64,000 nucleotides of DNA from Heterodera schachtii (GCA_023374025.1 SIJG01000222.1:1-64000), one strand, 5' to 3'. Shown: positions 35,832 to 50,202, counted from the first letter of the stretch. Made by a program: numbers and translations. Notes: a model not told the origin generated them from the letters alone.

Positions 35832-38800
35832 TAATCTTCACGGATTTGTTTTAATAATTTCTTAATTTCATTAATATCAGAAAAGAAAAATTAAATTAAA
35901 AAATTCTCCAACAAAAAATAGTTAATAATGTGACTAGAAGGCTAAAGAAATTTATGATAATAGGAAAAAATAATGTTTAAATTTTCTGAATTAAGCTTCT
36001 ATCTGATTAATAACAAAAAAAAAAAACGAAAATTCAGTATAATTTTAATATGTCTTTTTAAAAACATTATATTAATTATTTTTATTAAATTTCATTTTAT
36101 TTTATGTTTACATTAGATAATTTGTTTATTTTTGAAATTCTTTTAAACCAATATTACAGTCAAAGATTTTTAATTCATTATTAGTTTATTTAGTGCATCT
36201 TTCCTAAATTTTTTTTTTATTTGTTATTTTATTTTATCTTACATTTAATAATATTTATTTTCATAGAAAATTATATATATAAATTTATTTTTGACATAAT
36301 ACAGAAATATAAAAAAATATCTTCAATTAAATTTGTTTAATAATTAGTTGTATTAATAAAATAGAGTTTTATAATAATTTCACACGTGATGCAACAACAC
36401 TTGTAAAGAACTTCATTTTCTGTGAAATTTTTCTCAACTCGATTCTATATATGATTTAATCTCATCTTTTTTGCTTTCAAAATGTTAGTGTACAAGTTCA
36501 GTTTACTGTGAAATGAGTAAGCCCAAATTTGTAGTTTATGTTCACTATAATGCTTTAATTTATATTCCTAATAATTCTAATTTTTACTAATTTTATTTTA
36601 TTTAAATTTTCAGCTTCATTATAAATCAGTTAAATAATATATATTATTTTATTAATAAAATTTTATATTTTTACATATCGTGTTATGTTATTGATTTGTA
36701 TATTTATTATTATTATTATTATTATTGAAAAATAACTATTCAATTGCTTTAGAATTAATATTTAATTGAATTATACGTTATTTTGTTATAGAAAAGAGAA
36801 TATGATTTAAAGAATGTTTTATAATAGAATAAGGTTTATGATAGCCTTTATGGCCGTAAAATAATTTAATTTTATTTAAATTCCTTAAGTTAGCTATAGA
36901 ATTTTTTAATATTTTTTGCTTAGAATTTATCGTAAAAGCGGAAAGTAAAATTGCTTCTTCTTTGCAAGACGTAAAATAATTTTCGTTGAATGTCCGTTTT
37001 GTATATATCAAAATTAAAATTTTTATTATTATTTATGATGATTGACATTTTCTAATAAATTTAGTTAAACAAATTTTTTAATTTTTTAATTGACTCGCCT
37101 TGCTACTCTCAAATATTTTGTATTATTTTAAATTAAAAAAAAAATTTTTTTATTACATTTTTAGTGAATATAAAATCGAGTCTTCAATTTTTTTATATAC
37201 TGATCAAAAATTGTTTTTATACCTTATTGAATTCAAAAAATTAAAATTTATTATTTGATAAAAATGTCCTTGAGGTTTTATTATTCAATATTTAAAATTT
37301 TTACATGAAATTCGACTTTTTACACTTAATCTTTGGATAACATAAATTGATAAAGGATTGGTTAAAAAGAAGCCAAAATATAGGATCAAAAATTTACAAA
37401 AAATTTTATATTAAATAAAATTAATTTATAAATAATTATAATAAACCAAACCACTAAAAAAATAAAACAAATAAATACATTCATTGCATTAAATATTTAA
37501 AATTAAAAAATCAATAATGCATTTGAAATAAGTGCTCGCTCCGAAAAATTAGATTTCTACAATGGAAGGCAAGCTCGATTTTGTATGTCCAAAAAAAGCT
37601 AAAATATTATTATCTTTTTCTATTCAAAAAAGTTAAAGATCTCATCAACTAATACTGTAAAGAAATTTAAATATATAAAGAAAATTTTGTTACGCAATTT
37701 CATAAATAAATGCTTAAGATTACATCCAAAATGTTAGCGACTAGACAGCGCAAGTAATAGATTATTTTAAGCGTTTAACTATAACATTTTATCATTAAAA
37801 AAGTAATTAAATTAAAAGGTAAATAATATGAGTCATGTAATATAAAAATTAATTTTAAAATTGCAACATTATGTACAAAGGAGAAATATCACTTCGCGGC
37901 GTGAAGACATCAATGGAATGCACTTCTCATAGAGATATACTTAGAATAATGAAAAGTTTTAAGATTTAAAATTTATTTAGTTTCATTCAATCGCTTATAC
38001 ATGGTTTAAGGATTAAAATAAATAATCAAAAATATTTAGCTCGTACCACGCAACTTTTTTTTGTTTTTAGTAAACCTCATTTTTAATAGAATTTCTGGCC
38101 TTTAATAATTTAAATATTTTGGCATAATTAATTTATGAAAAATTTCTTTTTAATCATAATTTTTGTTGGTTTTTCCACGTAATTAGTATTTTTTTGACTT
38201 TTATATATTCTTTTGCGATATTACCTAATTGCTCTTAAAATGTTTTTAATAAATTAGTATTATTTCATGTTTATTGATGTTTCTGTTTTATTAAAATTTG
38301 CCATTTTCAACTAAAACACCAAAACGCAGTTGAGCTTGATCATTGATTATCACTGACAAATTAATTGATAGAAGAATCAAAGTTTTCGTTTATTTAAAGA
38401 CTCATTTTATATGAATTTAATTATAATTAATTCGGTAATTCTTATTTTTGTTATTTTGCGTTTTTATTTTTAATTTTGTTACACAATTTCATATTCAAAA
38501 AATTTAGATAATTAAAAAAATAAAATCTTTTTAATAATCATGTTAAAAATTGGTAACAAAATTTTGATTTCTATTGAATTTTATTATATTTTTTAGTGTT
38601 TTTATTTTGGTTATAATTAGATGTTTAGCTAGTATTCAACTCTTCTTCATTTTTTTATGAAATTAAATCAAAATATAAAAATATTTTTTTCAAAAGATTT
38701 AATATGTTAATAATATTTTGATTTTTAATAACAAGCGAAATCTTTTTATTTTTTGAGATGTAGGAATTATGCTTGTCGTGAAATTTATATATTAAAAAGT

Positions 38801-39994
38801 TCTTAGCAAATTATTTTAATAATTAGTATTTGTAAAATTTAAAGAATTTATTTTGTTTAAGTTTTTTATTTTTGTATGAATATTTGATTTTTCTCCAGGT
38901 TATTAATGCTCAAAAAATTATATTTTTTTAAATTTCAATTTTCCTATATGAGTCTTTTTGCATTCAATTTCATTTATTACATGTCTATTAAGTTATTTTT
39001 TAATTTATTGAAATGCAATTAAATTTTATATTTATAAATTTCAGTATAACTTCAAAAGATAATTATGCGATAAACATTGATTATATCAATTAATCAAAAT
39101 TCACAAAAATTACTGAAAAAGACTAAAATAAATTAAAAAAAGGAAATTCAAAACACATTTTTATCAACTGCATTTTTCACAAAAGCTGAAATTAAAAATA
39201 ACATTATAATCGCTTCTCCCTACCGAATCACTCAGCTTTTTTCATCTCAGTAGCGAATAAATGGCCATAAATTGGCCATTACATGATCGATTAGGTTCAA
39301 AAGGATGTTTCTATCCATTTATAGAGTCATATAGGAAATTTAAAAATTACTACATAAAAATTATCAATATCAATAAATTTTTGGTAATGTTTAATGATTT
39401 AGGTTCTTTTTAAATGGTTTGTTTTTTTGATAAAAATGGATCTTTTAAGTAAATTTTTTAAAACTTATTTAAAAAAAGATCAAACAAGAACTTATGAACC
39501 TGAATTGCAAAAAAAATTCTGAATTTTTTGCCCTGTAAAATTCAAGCTAAATTTTGATAATTCATAACTTTACACAATGGCCAATTCATCTAATTAAATT
39601 AAAATTATTAATTTATTAATCCTGTAAAAAATTTATTTAGTTGTTGTCGTAAAAAAAATTTTCATTTTAATTTTCACTATTAATTCCAACATCAAAAAAA
39701 TTATTTATCTTTTTTTAGTTTTTTGTTATATTATATTAAAAAGATTTTTAATTGAAATATTTCTTCAAGAAAAATTTATTAGAAAGCCTTTATAAATCAA
39801 TAAAATAAAGAAAATCAACATAGGTAAATAAGAGTTGATATTCTGCTTCAAAAATGCACTAAAAAGTGATCATAATTACCAAAAAAAAAAATTGTAAATC
39901 GAAATTTATAAGGTGCATTATTTAATATCCACAAAATGCGAAAGCACAATAATTTCGTAAATACCTAAGTGAATATGAGACCTTGACACAAATG
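35832..39994. other. Alternating A-rich and T-rich non-coding DNA
   Basis: T-rich at about 36060-37300, A-rich at about 37370-37990, T-rich at about 38040-39060. A TTA microsatellite lies at 36705-36726. A 77-codon minus frame at 36778-37011 is K/N/I/L-rich. At about 39271-39291 an 8-bp palindromic stem (aatggcca/tggccatt) is visible. No gene supported. Confidence 0.45.
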
Positions 39995-40002
39995 CTCATC
40001 AC
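39995..40002 (+). repeat. 8-bp TSD, left copy (ctcatcac)
   Basis: Identical to 40585-40592. Confidence 0.97.
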
Positions 40003-40584
40003 TAGGGCTGCTAATTTTATGTAAGAAAATTTGTGAATTATGTAAATAAAATATGTACAAAAAATGCTAAAATATGTATGAAATATGTACAAAAACCCTC
40101 AAATATGTACTAAAATATGTAATTAAAAATTTTTTTTATGGTTATTTTTTGGAAAAAAATTTTTCGTAAAAAGTGAAATAGGCACAAAATGCCATAAAAA
40201 TGACCAAAATAGGCTTAGAATCACTTTTTAGTATTTTAAATTAATTTTTGATATTTCATTTTTTGAAAAACATTCGATTTTTTAGGGATACATTTTCAAA
40301 AATTTTTTTTTAATTTTCACAAAAAATTTCTATAAAAATTCTCAAAAATCCTTAAAATATGTAAAAAAAATGAAAATATGTACGAAAAATTGCGAAATAT
40401 GTACAAAAAAGTCCAAAATATGTATAAAAACATGTACATATGTAATATGTAGAAAAATCCCAAAATATGTAAATAAAAGTCCCAACTTTTGTTCGCAAAC
40501 ACAAAAAAGAAAGTGTTTTTCCCACTAATTAGGCTATGGAGAATCCAGAAAAAAATATGTATTTACATAAAATTAGCAGCCCTA
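40003..40584. mobile_element. Intact hAT-like non-autonomous element, 582 bp
   Basis: Perfect 22-base TIRs, starting tagggctgctaattttat at 40003 and ending aaaattagcagcccta at 40584, are flanked by the 8-bp TSD ctcatcac. Both arms carry many copies of aaatatgtac and variants: about 40040-40125 on the left, and about 40355-40480 on the right in the same sense. The middle (40140-40310) is A/T-rich. There is no transposase frame. The F/Y/I/L frame at 40317-40502 (-) only translates the repeats. Perfect ends and TSD suggest a relatively recent insertion. Related pieces lie at 53973 and 45798, and the 8859 end shares tagggctgc. Confidence 0.96.
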
Positions 40585-40592
40585 CTCATCAC
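40585..40592 (+). repeat. 8-bp TSD, right copy (ctcatcac)
   Basis: Exact copy of 39995-40002. Confidence 0.97.
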
Positions 40593-42060
40593 CTAATAAA
40601 ATATTTATAATAAAAAAGCATGTATTATCATGCAAATAAAAACGTACGTGTTCAAAGGTCTTTTCCATGAGAAATAATTAAATCATTTAAAAAATTATTA
40701 ACATATATTAAATGAATTGAAAATTATTAATTTCAAACATATGTATTTTTGCAAAGTATAATTTTTATAAACTGAAATATTCTTTGAAGAGTAACAAATC
40801 TACAATTATCTCAATAAAAGATAAAATTTTCTTAGATATATAAATACAAAAGTTTCATAATATTTTATACAATTAATTACAAACCTTAAAAACTAACAAA
40901 TTTGTTTTTAATAAATATCAAAAATCAAAATAAAATATGCAGAAAAATAAAATAAAATTTGTTGTTTTTTAAATAAAATGAAGTATCGGCTTGATATAAA
41001 CATTGGAAAAATAACATCAATCAAGGACATTTCTACGGTACCTCTATGCGATTGAATGTTTTGCAGAAGTGATAAGGCATTTTCTAAGTAAATCAATGAA
41101 TTTGATCTAAAAGCAATAAGAAATTTGCTAATTTAAATATAATAATTTAATGAATTTGGTCTAAATAGTTATACACAGCTCTAATGTATTTCTTATCAAA
41201 AAATAAATTGTATTCATTAGAATAAGTAATAAAATTTATAAAGAATTTTAAAATAGAAAAAGGCAGAAATTATAAATGAAAAGATAAAAGCAAAAAGTTA
41301 ATAAATAACATAAAAAGACATGGCAAGTCGTAAAAAATATAAAAGTTTAAAAGATGCCATAAATAAATAGAAAAATTAACATATTTTTTCATTACTTTTA
41401 AATATTTAATTAACCGTGGCCCTATCTGTACTCACGAAAAAATGTTTTTCGGTTGTTATTTAGCTAGTTTTTCGAGTAGTTAGCAACTAATTTCTAGTTT
41501 TTTATATTTAACACATAAAAAGTAATTTAAAAAATATAAAAATAAATATGCTTTTAGCTCACCAAATAACAATATAATGTATCAACTTGTTTAAGAAAAT
41601 TAAAATTTAATTAAATTATATTCTGCTTTCAACATCAATAATATAAATGTGAAATGCATAAAAATATTGACTAATTATTACTGAAAACTATATGAGATAA
41701 AATAAAAATAATAAATATATTTAACCCAATTGAAACGGGGTAAAAAGATGCTGTATATTAGTGTGCGACGCTCTAAAAATGGCTTAAAATCGCAAAATTC
41801 GTCACTTTTTGTGTATTAATTTTTAATTGATATTTCTTAATTTTTCGAAAAGATAATAAAAATAATTATTATATTTTTAAATATTCATTACTTATTATAT
41901 TTTTTATTATTTAGCTAATTGTATTTATTTTTTCATTTTTATCATTTAACAATAATTACCATCGTAATAAAATTTATTATATTAGTCAATATTAAGAGTA
42001 TAGTGCGAATTATTGAGTTTATTAATAATTTACAACTACTTTTATAGTCTTTTAAATAAA
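40593..42060. other. A-rich spacer
   Basis: A 62-codon minus frame at 40908-41096 has a less biased part (ENALSLLQNIQSHRGTVEMS) but no recognisable family. Nothing else. Confidence 0.4.
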
Positions 42061-42150
42061 ATTTTCTTCAACAAAACAAATCAATCCAATGAAAATTTTT
42101 CGATTAAGTGTACTTAATAAATTATTAAGAACAAGATTAATAAACATTAT
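42061..42150 (+). repeat. Dispersed repeat, copy 2
   Basis: Matches 15361-15462: caatccaatgaaaat, ttttcgattaagtgtac, then aataaacatta, in the same order and orientation. Confidence 0.55.
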
Positions 42151-45100
42151 TTGCTGAGAATGCTAATGATAAATAAAAATAAAAAAAGATAAAAAAAAGT
42201 AAAATTTTGGTCGGTCCAGGTAAAATCGTCGTTTTATCTCTACTTTCATAAGGTTGTTCAAATGAAATTACAAAAGATTAACATATTTTAGAATTACGTC
42301 TATTATTTTATTAAATTTTTATAGAATTTTATTTATTTCAATTTTCTAATGATTGTTTTCATGATACAAAAAATAAAGATATTATGATAAAATTTTAAAA
42401 ATTTATATTAATTTTAAATTTAAAAAATCATAAATGGAGAAAGCAAAAAAATTATTTATTTAAAATAAAATAAAACATGAAATTTATTTGAGTCTCCTTT
42501 TTTATCATATAGTGACGGGCAATTTAATTGAAATAAAAAGTTATATTTTAGCTAAAAAAAATAATTAAGTTTTTACTCATGTTATTCTATTATACTGAAC
42601 GATGCAACATGACAAAAAAGTAAGAGATAATATTTAAACCGTAAAATATAATTTTCGACCTTCATTTTTTTATAAAGTGGAAAAATTATAAAATGAGAAT
42701 GTCGGCATTCGTGAAGAGAATGTCGCTTATTGAGCATGAATTAAAAATAAAATTATATTAATTTTCTTACCTTTTTCGAGAAAGTCCAATAAATATTTAA
42801 AAATGAAAAATTGCAATAAAAATAATTATTAATCAACATTAATATGGTTACAAACTTTTGAAAACTTATTACATCAACTATGCATTTATAAAGTGTATGA
42901 TTTTATAAAAATAATGTTTTTCACATTGTTTAATTAAGTCAGTAAAAATATTCAAATATACTTTTCTATTATTTAATTTTGAAATAAAAAAATGTCAACG
43001 TGTTCGTTTAGAGAGACAAATAACTCTTTAAAACCAAAACTTTTCCATAAATATAAAGTCTAAAATATACGTATTTGTGCTATTGATTTAACAATATTTC
43101 ATCTAAAATTAAAAAAATGATCGGAAAATCGAATATAAGCGCTAATTAATTTTATCAATATAATGAAAATAATTATAAATTGCATAAATTGATCATATTT
43201 GAAATAAATTAAACCGAGAACCAAAAAATATTTAACAGAAATAAAAAATTAAAATAATTACTCGGTATAAGAAAGAAGTATTCATTTTCATTACTTTCTT
43301 TAATTTTAAATAAAAAAAATTTAAGAATTATATTTAAAATATAATTCGAATAGATTATAAATATTCAGCTACTTAATTCACTACGCAACTCATTAAAGCA
43401 GAAAAAAGAGTTTTTATATTTCAATATTAAATAAAACAAAAAAAATAAATCTTAGACTGACTCCTGCACACATAGTGAGCGGCTGGAATAGTAAAGCATT
43501 TAATATCTTTAATTACTTAATTAAATAAAATTGATTTACAAAAAGGTGTAAAAAAAGCATAGTAAAATAGACCTTTACATTAAAAATATAACTAAAAACG
43601 ATATAAAACTAAAAATAAAATTTTTTTATAAAACAAAATTTCAAATGCTACGCGAAGACATTTATTCAAAAATATTATCGTTCATCCTGATTAAATGACA
43701 AAAATATAGGTGCAAGTCAAAAGCAAATTTTTGTGAACAATAAAAATAAAAATAATTTTTATTTATTAACCATATGAAAATTCAATATGAACCTTCAATA
43801 ATATATTAATACAACTTATATAAATTATTATTAATTTTATCTAGGTAGATTTATAAACTAAATATCATAAGATACTTCGTAAAAATTTGATGAATTTTAA
43901 TAATAATAAATTAAAAATAAACAAAACGGCAATTATTTTAAAAAATTAACATAAAATAATAATTAAAATAATGAAATTCCTTGTATTTTTGTTTTGCAAT
44001 ATGAGATTTTGTAACCATATGGTGAAAAATTATTTTTTTTTTTTGTGAATCGTTTTGCCGAATTTTTCTAATTGTATTCTTATGCTTCTCGCATTCTGTA
44101 AATAATTACATAGATAAGTAAAAAAAATTTCCATCTCTACATAGTCTTCAAATTTATACTTAATTTTTCGAATATTTAAAAAAAATTAAATTATAAATTA
44201 TGCGTTTTTCGTTAAAATTTGCATATTTAAAGAATTATTAAGTTTTATTTTTGTTTTTAAGTGCAGAATCGTATTGTAAATTGGATAAAATATTTTGCTG
44301 ATTAATTTATTAAATGCTTCAATTACTTAAAAGTAATAATTTTTAAATTCAAATTAATTTTTCTTTAAATTCAATATTTAATCTGCAAACTATAATAAAG
44401 GGTAAAGTTTTATAAACAAAAAAAAATTCGCATGTCAGCTCTAAAACAATCAAATGCGCTGGAAAAGCTCGATTATTACCCCTTCTGAATATAAAAAGCA
44501 GCTATAATAAAGAAAAACAAATTCAAGAATAGTATAAATGCGAAAATAAATATATACAAATTTTAAAATATATAAAATATACTGTTAAAAGTAAAATAAC
44601 AAGAAATAAACAGAAAATGAATATTACTAAAAATGATATGAAAAAGTATAAGAAGTTAATAGTTTTATATTAATCTATAACGCTAAAACTAAATCATACC
44701 TCTAATATAAATTTAAAAATTTTAGAAAGTTAAACAAGAAGAATTAAAAAATTTTTATAGATTAGTAAGTATAACGTGTTCTACCAAAAAATAATAAATA
44801 AGAAATTTTGTAAATGTTAATTAATATTTCCAATAACTGCTTCAAATTCTACTATAATTAATATAATGATTAGGGATTATATAACAAATTTATCACTTGT
44901 ATTAGACAAAAATATGCTAATTTGAAAAAAATAAATATTTGGTATAACATAATTTGCTCAGTTCAAAAAAAATTAAAATAAATAAATAATAATAAATAAA
45001 GAAAAGTCCTCTTTTTAAATAATAAAAAATTTAAAATTTCAATAACATAAATTATTTATTATAATCAAAACAATTAAAAATAATGCTAAATTTCAAATTG

Positions 45101-45797
45101 TGCTATGAAAAAAATTGTTATTCCCATTTTAAAACAATTTTAAATTTATAAAAAGAATTATTGAATTGCTTGAATTGCTGTCAGTTTACGTGATAATAAA
45201 TAAAATTATATATGAACATAATAATATTAAACAAGGCCAAATTCAGAAAATTGATCGTCGTTTCATTACCTCAAGATTTGATTAAAAAATATAAAAAGAT
45301 TATAAAATAAAAAGAGCTTACAATACAATGAATTAAGCGAGCGGTAAAAAAAAATGTATGATTGCTAAATATTGAAAATTATTATTTTATTCTTTCTTAT
45401 CAATATACGTTTTTAAGTTTTTTTTCTTTTTATTTTAGATAGATCCGGCTTATTCTAGTGCAATTTTTTGTACAGAAAAAGTCAATTTGGGTATAATCAA
45501 ATTAAAAAAAAATTTATATTACTGAAGAGTATCAAATTTTATTAAAAACGTTAATAATGTTAAGAAAATTCCTTTATTTCTTACCGCATAAAGAGCCTTT
45601 AAATCATTTGATTTCAGTTAGTTAATGCATATCCCGCTAGTAAGAGATAAAATAATAGAACCAATATTTGCATAATTAAAATAGAAAAATTACAACAATG
45701 AATAAAAATCCATAAATGCACACTCAAATGCTTAAAACTAGAATGCATGAAATTCATTTAGATCAAATCAAAGTTCTAATTTAATGAATAATTAGTA
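42151..45797. other. A-rich non-coding block
   Basis: No frame of interest and no inverted repeat noticed. Isolated GC-richer words near 43450-43495 and 44430-44490 have no partner in the window. Confidence 0.5.
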
Positions 45798-46377
45798 AGG
45801 ATGGCATTTTTATGTATGTGCTAAAAATCTCAAAATATGTAATAAAATATGTGTTAAAATCACCAAAAATATGTTAAAAACCCAAAAATGTCGAAATATG
45901 TCCGGAAATATGTTTAAAAATTGGAAAAATTCGGTGTCTTTATGCATAAAAATCAAAGAACAATCTCATACTTAATCAATTTCTGCCCGCACAAATGCAA
46001 ATCAAATACATTTGTTGGTATTCGGGGTTAAAGTGGTCTTTTTTCCTTTATCTTTTTTTTTTGTAAATTAAAATCTGTCAGTTGGCTATATTTCATCAAT
46101 GAACTTCGAAATTCAATTATGAATTAATGAAGAATACGATTTAGCTGCTTTTGGCATTAGAAATAAATCTAAATTTAAATTTTGAAAATTCTGTAAGAAA
46201 TGATTAAAAAGTTGATTTTTAAGGGTGTATTTTTCAGTTTTCTTGCATTTTTCTTATAATTTTTTCCAAAAAATCCAAAATATGTGCAAAACATGAGCTA
46301 ACCCCCAAAATAGTGCGACATTTTTTTTGTGCCAAAACGCAAAAATATGTGTTTATATGTTTTTAAAAGTCGCACTA
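45798..46377. mobile_element. Decayed relative of the aaatatgt-repeat elements
   Basis: About 580 bases, the same size as the 40003 element. aaaatatgt words are dense at both ends (45830-45915 and 46275-46350) with an A/T-rich middle. No intact tagggctg end or TSD is seen. The right edge carries a tight inverted pair, tagtgcgac at 46311-46319 and gtcgcacta at 46369-46377. Probably an old or divergent member of the family. Confidence 0.55.
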
Positions 46378-46400
46378 AATTTGAATTATTTAAAAGTAAT

Positions 46401-46454
46401 AGAAAACATATTTATATTAGAATATTTAGAAAACATATTTATATTAGAATATTT
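46401..46454 (+). repeat. Exact 27-bp tandem duplication
   Basis: The 27-base unit that begins agaaaacatatttatatt and ends agaatattt occurs twice with no difference (46401-46427, 46428-46454). Confidence 0.95.
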
Positions 46455-49400
46455 CAAAATAATTTTCTTATGGATCAAATAAAATTAATGTCATGAATTC
46501 TTTAAACGCAGGAAGACAACACAGCGCGCACAATGGGCCATGAAGCTGGCCATAAGACATGAGATATTAAATAAAACATAATTCTGCTAAACAAAAAGTT
46601 GGTGTATTATCACATTATGTGATACGATTGAACAATAAAATTAAAGAAAAAAAATAAATGAAAAATTATCATTAAAATATTTTTATTAAATGATAATGGC
46701 AAAAAGAAAAACCGTATAAAAGAATATAAAAAAACTCATTTAATGCAAATAAAAGTGGGCAAATTGGGCGCAGAAGAAATATTTTGTCAAGAATTGTTAT
46801 AGGAACATGACAATGATCTTTAAAAAATACAAATAAATATTGCGCTATAAAATTAAACTATAATAAATATATTATATTATTATATAAATTTTTCATTGAA
46901 AAATAATGATCAAAATGAAGAAAAATATATAAGTAAAATTAATATTTTTTTGACACTGAGACTATTTTCGGTTCGTCTCAGCACGGTTCCTTTGCCTTTT
47001 CTTAAGGTGCAAAAAAAACTTTTTGGCTTTGGTATGTATGCTGTTAATGCTTTTTTTTAATATATTTTAAATTAAAAATTATTCCTCGCGCACTTACGAA
47101 TTTTTCCTTTTATTTAGTGTTTTCTATATAATGAAGAATAAATGATTTGAATCCTATTTAAAATAATACTCCCGAGAAACGCAATTTTTTTTGCAAATTG
47201 TGGAATACAGTGTGAAAAAAAAAAATTTTTTTGGCAAAAGTACAATAATTACTTGTTATTTATTCATTTAATAATTTATTAATTAACTATTACTTCAATT
47301 AAACAAACTTCTAATTTACTATTTATTTGAATGGACAATTTAAAATAATTTAATTTTGAAATACGCCAAATTTATTGTTGTTATCTTCAGAAATATTATT
47401 ATAATTTAAGGCTTTTCATTTTTCTCGTCTCCTCCAAGTTGCTGTGTTTCACCCTCAATGAGTTGAAAATTCACAACAGACCTTTAGTTGATTAGTTTAT
47501 GATTATTATTTGAGTATTTTAACATCTTTGGTTCAGTTTTCCCTAGATGCCATTTCATAGTTTTATAATATGTTTTAATTATACGTACATTATGTTTTGT
47601 TTTCTTATATTTTGATGATTTATTTATTTTACAAAGTTTTTAACAACAAAAACAAAACCAATATAAAATCATTCATCTCTTAATTATTCATCTCTCGCTG
47701 AACCCAGTAGGAGGTCGTTCATCTGGCGCAGACCCATTACAATTTTATTAAAATAAAGTGCAATAATCTTAATTATTTTCCATAAAAGTAAAATTATTGA
47801 TTGTTATTCCATTCAGCATATTAATTATTCAATTTTAATTTATTTTTGATTTTAAAAATTTATATAAAAATAAATTTGTAGTTTGTTTAAATATAAAACT
47901 TTTTATCTTATTTTTCGAACAAATAAGGATTCTCAAAAAGGTTCTTTGCATGTTGCCTGTAGAAGCAATTGGGTGGCAGAAAGTTTACGAAAACAGATTT
48001 TCGATATATTTCAAATTTACAAATAGTTAATTATTTTGATTTTTTAAATTATAGTCATGCTGTTATTAATTCTTTGATTTTATCTTTTTATTATTGTTCT
48101 AATCATTTAACAGCATTTCGAATGGTATTGAAATTTGTTAATCATAATTCTTTTTTTTTGGTGTGTTCTAATTTATATTGTAGCATAAATTTTTTAGTCG
48201 GTTGGTAATTGCTAATTTTTAAATTAAATGGTTATTATATATTTTTTATTTTATGCAATATTTCTCTGTTTTATCGTCAAAATTTTTGAAAGATGTTTAT
48301 AGTTATTCAGGAGATTCTCTTTAATAAGGTTTGATAATATCTTTTTAAATTTTTATTAAATTGTTTATATACATTTTTTAAAAGACCTAAATTAAATTTT
48401 GCGTTTAATCAATGTTATGGAACCAAACAATCATTTATAATAGACAATTTTTTTTTTTGCATTCTTCATTTATAATTTTTTACTTTTAATTAATGTATCT
48501 ATTTAAAAACAATATTCTTATAAATGCAATTAAGATATTTATTTTATTTTCTTAATTGCTTTTAATGCTTCAGAAATAATTTTTTAGTTTTAGTTATCAT
48601 GTGATTTTTATGAATTGCCACTGAAATCATTAATTAAAAAGATATCTATATTCTTAATGAGTATCTTCAATAATATACTTCTATATAAGCGTAAGTTTCA
48701 TAATCGGTTCGGTTAGTAAACTTTAAATTTAGATTAAATATTTATTTTTAATTTATATTTTGGAATTATTTTAATAATATTTGTAAGCACACATTTTAAG
48801 AAAATTTATTTTTATTATGAAAAATTGTTTAATAAAAAATTAGTACAAGTGGCAGGTAAATTTGGAATGTAGCCATTTGTATCAATTTATTTATCGAATT
48901 ATTAATGCATTATCCCTTTAAATACTTTTTCATATAAGGAAATAATAATTCATCGAATTTAAAAAATATTTTAGATGATTAGAGTTTTACTCTGATAATT
49001 AAAAACGATATTTTTGTATGTTTCCTTATTTTTTGTAAGTTCAAACATAAGATAATTATGTTAATATTTACCATTTCTTTTATTTATTCGTTTATCTTGT
49101 TTTTAATTTAAAAATTATAATATTTTGTGTATTTAAATTTTATGTATTCAAAACATGAAGCAAGTTCTTGTTTTTTTCTTCTGATTAATTCTAATCCTTA
49201 GATGATAATTATTAGTTGATTTATCATCCTTATTTTTAATTCATCTTTTAAATTTATTTTTGATAGAGTTTTTACATAACTTTTATTGCGGGTTTATATT
49301 AATTGATTTTTTCTATTAAATTTATAGCAATTTTAAATAAAAAAAATACTATAATTATTATGTCATTGTAAAAAATTCATAAAATTGGTGTTATCTAATA

Positions 49401-49882
49401 ATTGAGACCTTGAAAATGTAGTCTAGTCGTATGTTCATTCATTTAGTCCCCTGGAGAGGCCTGGAGCTCAGCAGCAGATGAAAGGGATGAGTTTCCGTGG
49501 GTTTATAGACCTTTGTAATTTTTCAATAATTACAATGAAATTTTAATTTAAAATTTCAGAAATAACTTTTGTTTATTAATTATGCTTATTTTCCTGCGCG
49601 CAATTGTTATATAAAAATTCTTTTAATAAAAATGTTTCAGTTTTTATTTTGAAATTAAATAAAATATGTGCATGAGCTACCATATTTTGAAATATTAATT
49701 ATTGTATTTTTTTTACGGAATTATCAATCTATTTTCTTTAAATTTAGTAATTTTTTATTTCTAAATCCTGTTTGAAATGAAATCATGTGATGTTATCTTA
49801 AATAAATTGTGTTTTTATAAAAAAATTTGAAAATGATTTTATTTTTACTTTGAATTTTGTAAAAACTACTGAATAGTTAAGA
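46455..49882. other. T-rich non-coding block with a few GC-richer islands
   Basis: Islands lie at about 46965-47030, 47425-47485, 47690-47745 and 49436-49510. Each reads open for 20 to 40 codons on one or both strands (for example NFQLIEGETQQLGGDEKNEK on the minus strand at about 47417-47480). Because several frames look equally protein-like, I do not call exons. A 79-codon frame at 47969-48208 (+) is F/L/N/S/Y-rich. Confidence 0.4.
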
Positions 49883-50052
49883 ATTAATTAAATTAAACCT
49901 TATATGTTTATATATAGATCTTTTATAAAATAAAAAATTTTCTTTAATTTACTTTTAAAATTTTGTATTTCTACTTGTGTCAATTTAATATTTTATTGGA
50001 AATTTAATACAAATTTTAACTTTACAAATTACAAAATATTATTAAAGGGCAC
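49883..50052 (+). repeat. Direct duplication, copy 1
   Basis: Starts attaattaaattaaacctta and ends aaagggcac. Matches 50203-50394, including tatatatagatcttttataa and cttgtgtcaatttaatattt. Copy 2 is longer by small insertions. Start-to-start distance is 320 bases. Confidence 0.9.
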
Positions 50053-50202
50053 TTTTTAATTTGAATTTATTAATCTATTTTCTTTATTTTATTAATTTTA
50101 TTAATTTTTGATTATTATATTATTTGAAAAAGCAATAGATATCGTTTCACATTTTATGATGAATATAAAAATCAAGAAAAAACAAATACCAAAGAATTTT
50201 TT

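Noticed and set aside
36778..37011. 77-codon minus-strand frame
   Set aside because: Length within chance expectation, K/N/I/L-rich, no motif and no splice sites of note.
40317..40502. F/Y/I/L-rich 61-codon frame resembling a membrane protein
   Set aside because: It translates the aaatatgtac repeats of the hAT-like element on the opposite strand.
49436..49510. GC-richer island as an exon
   Set aside because: Open for 20 to 40 codons on both strands with equally protein-like products, so the sequence gives no basis for choosing a frame.
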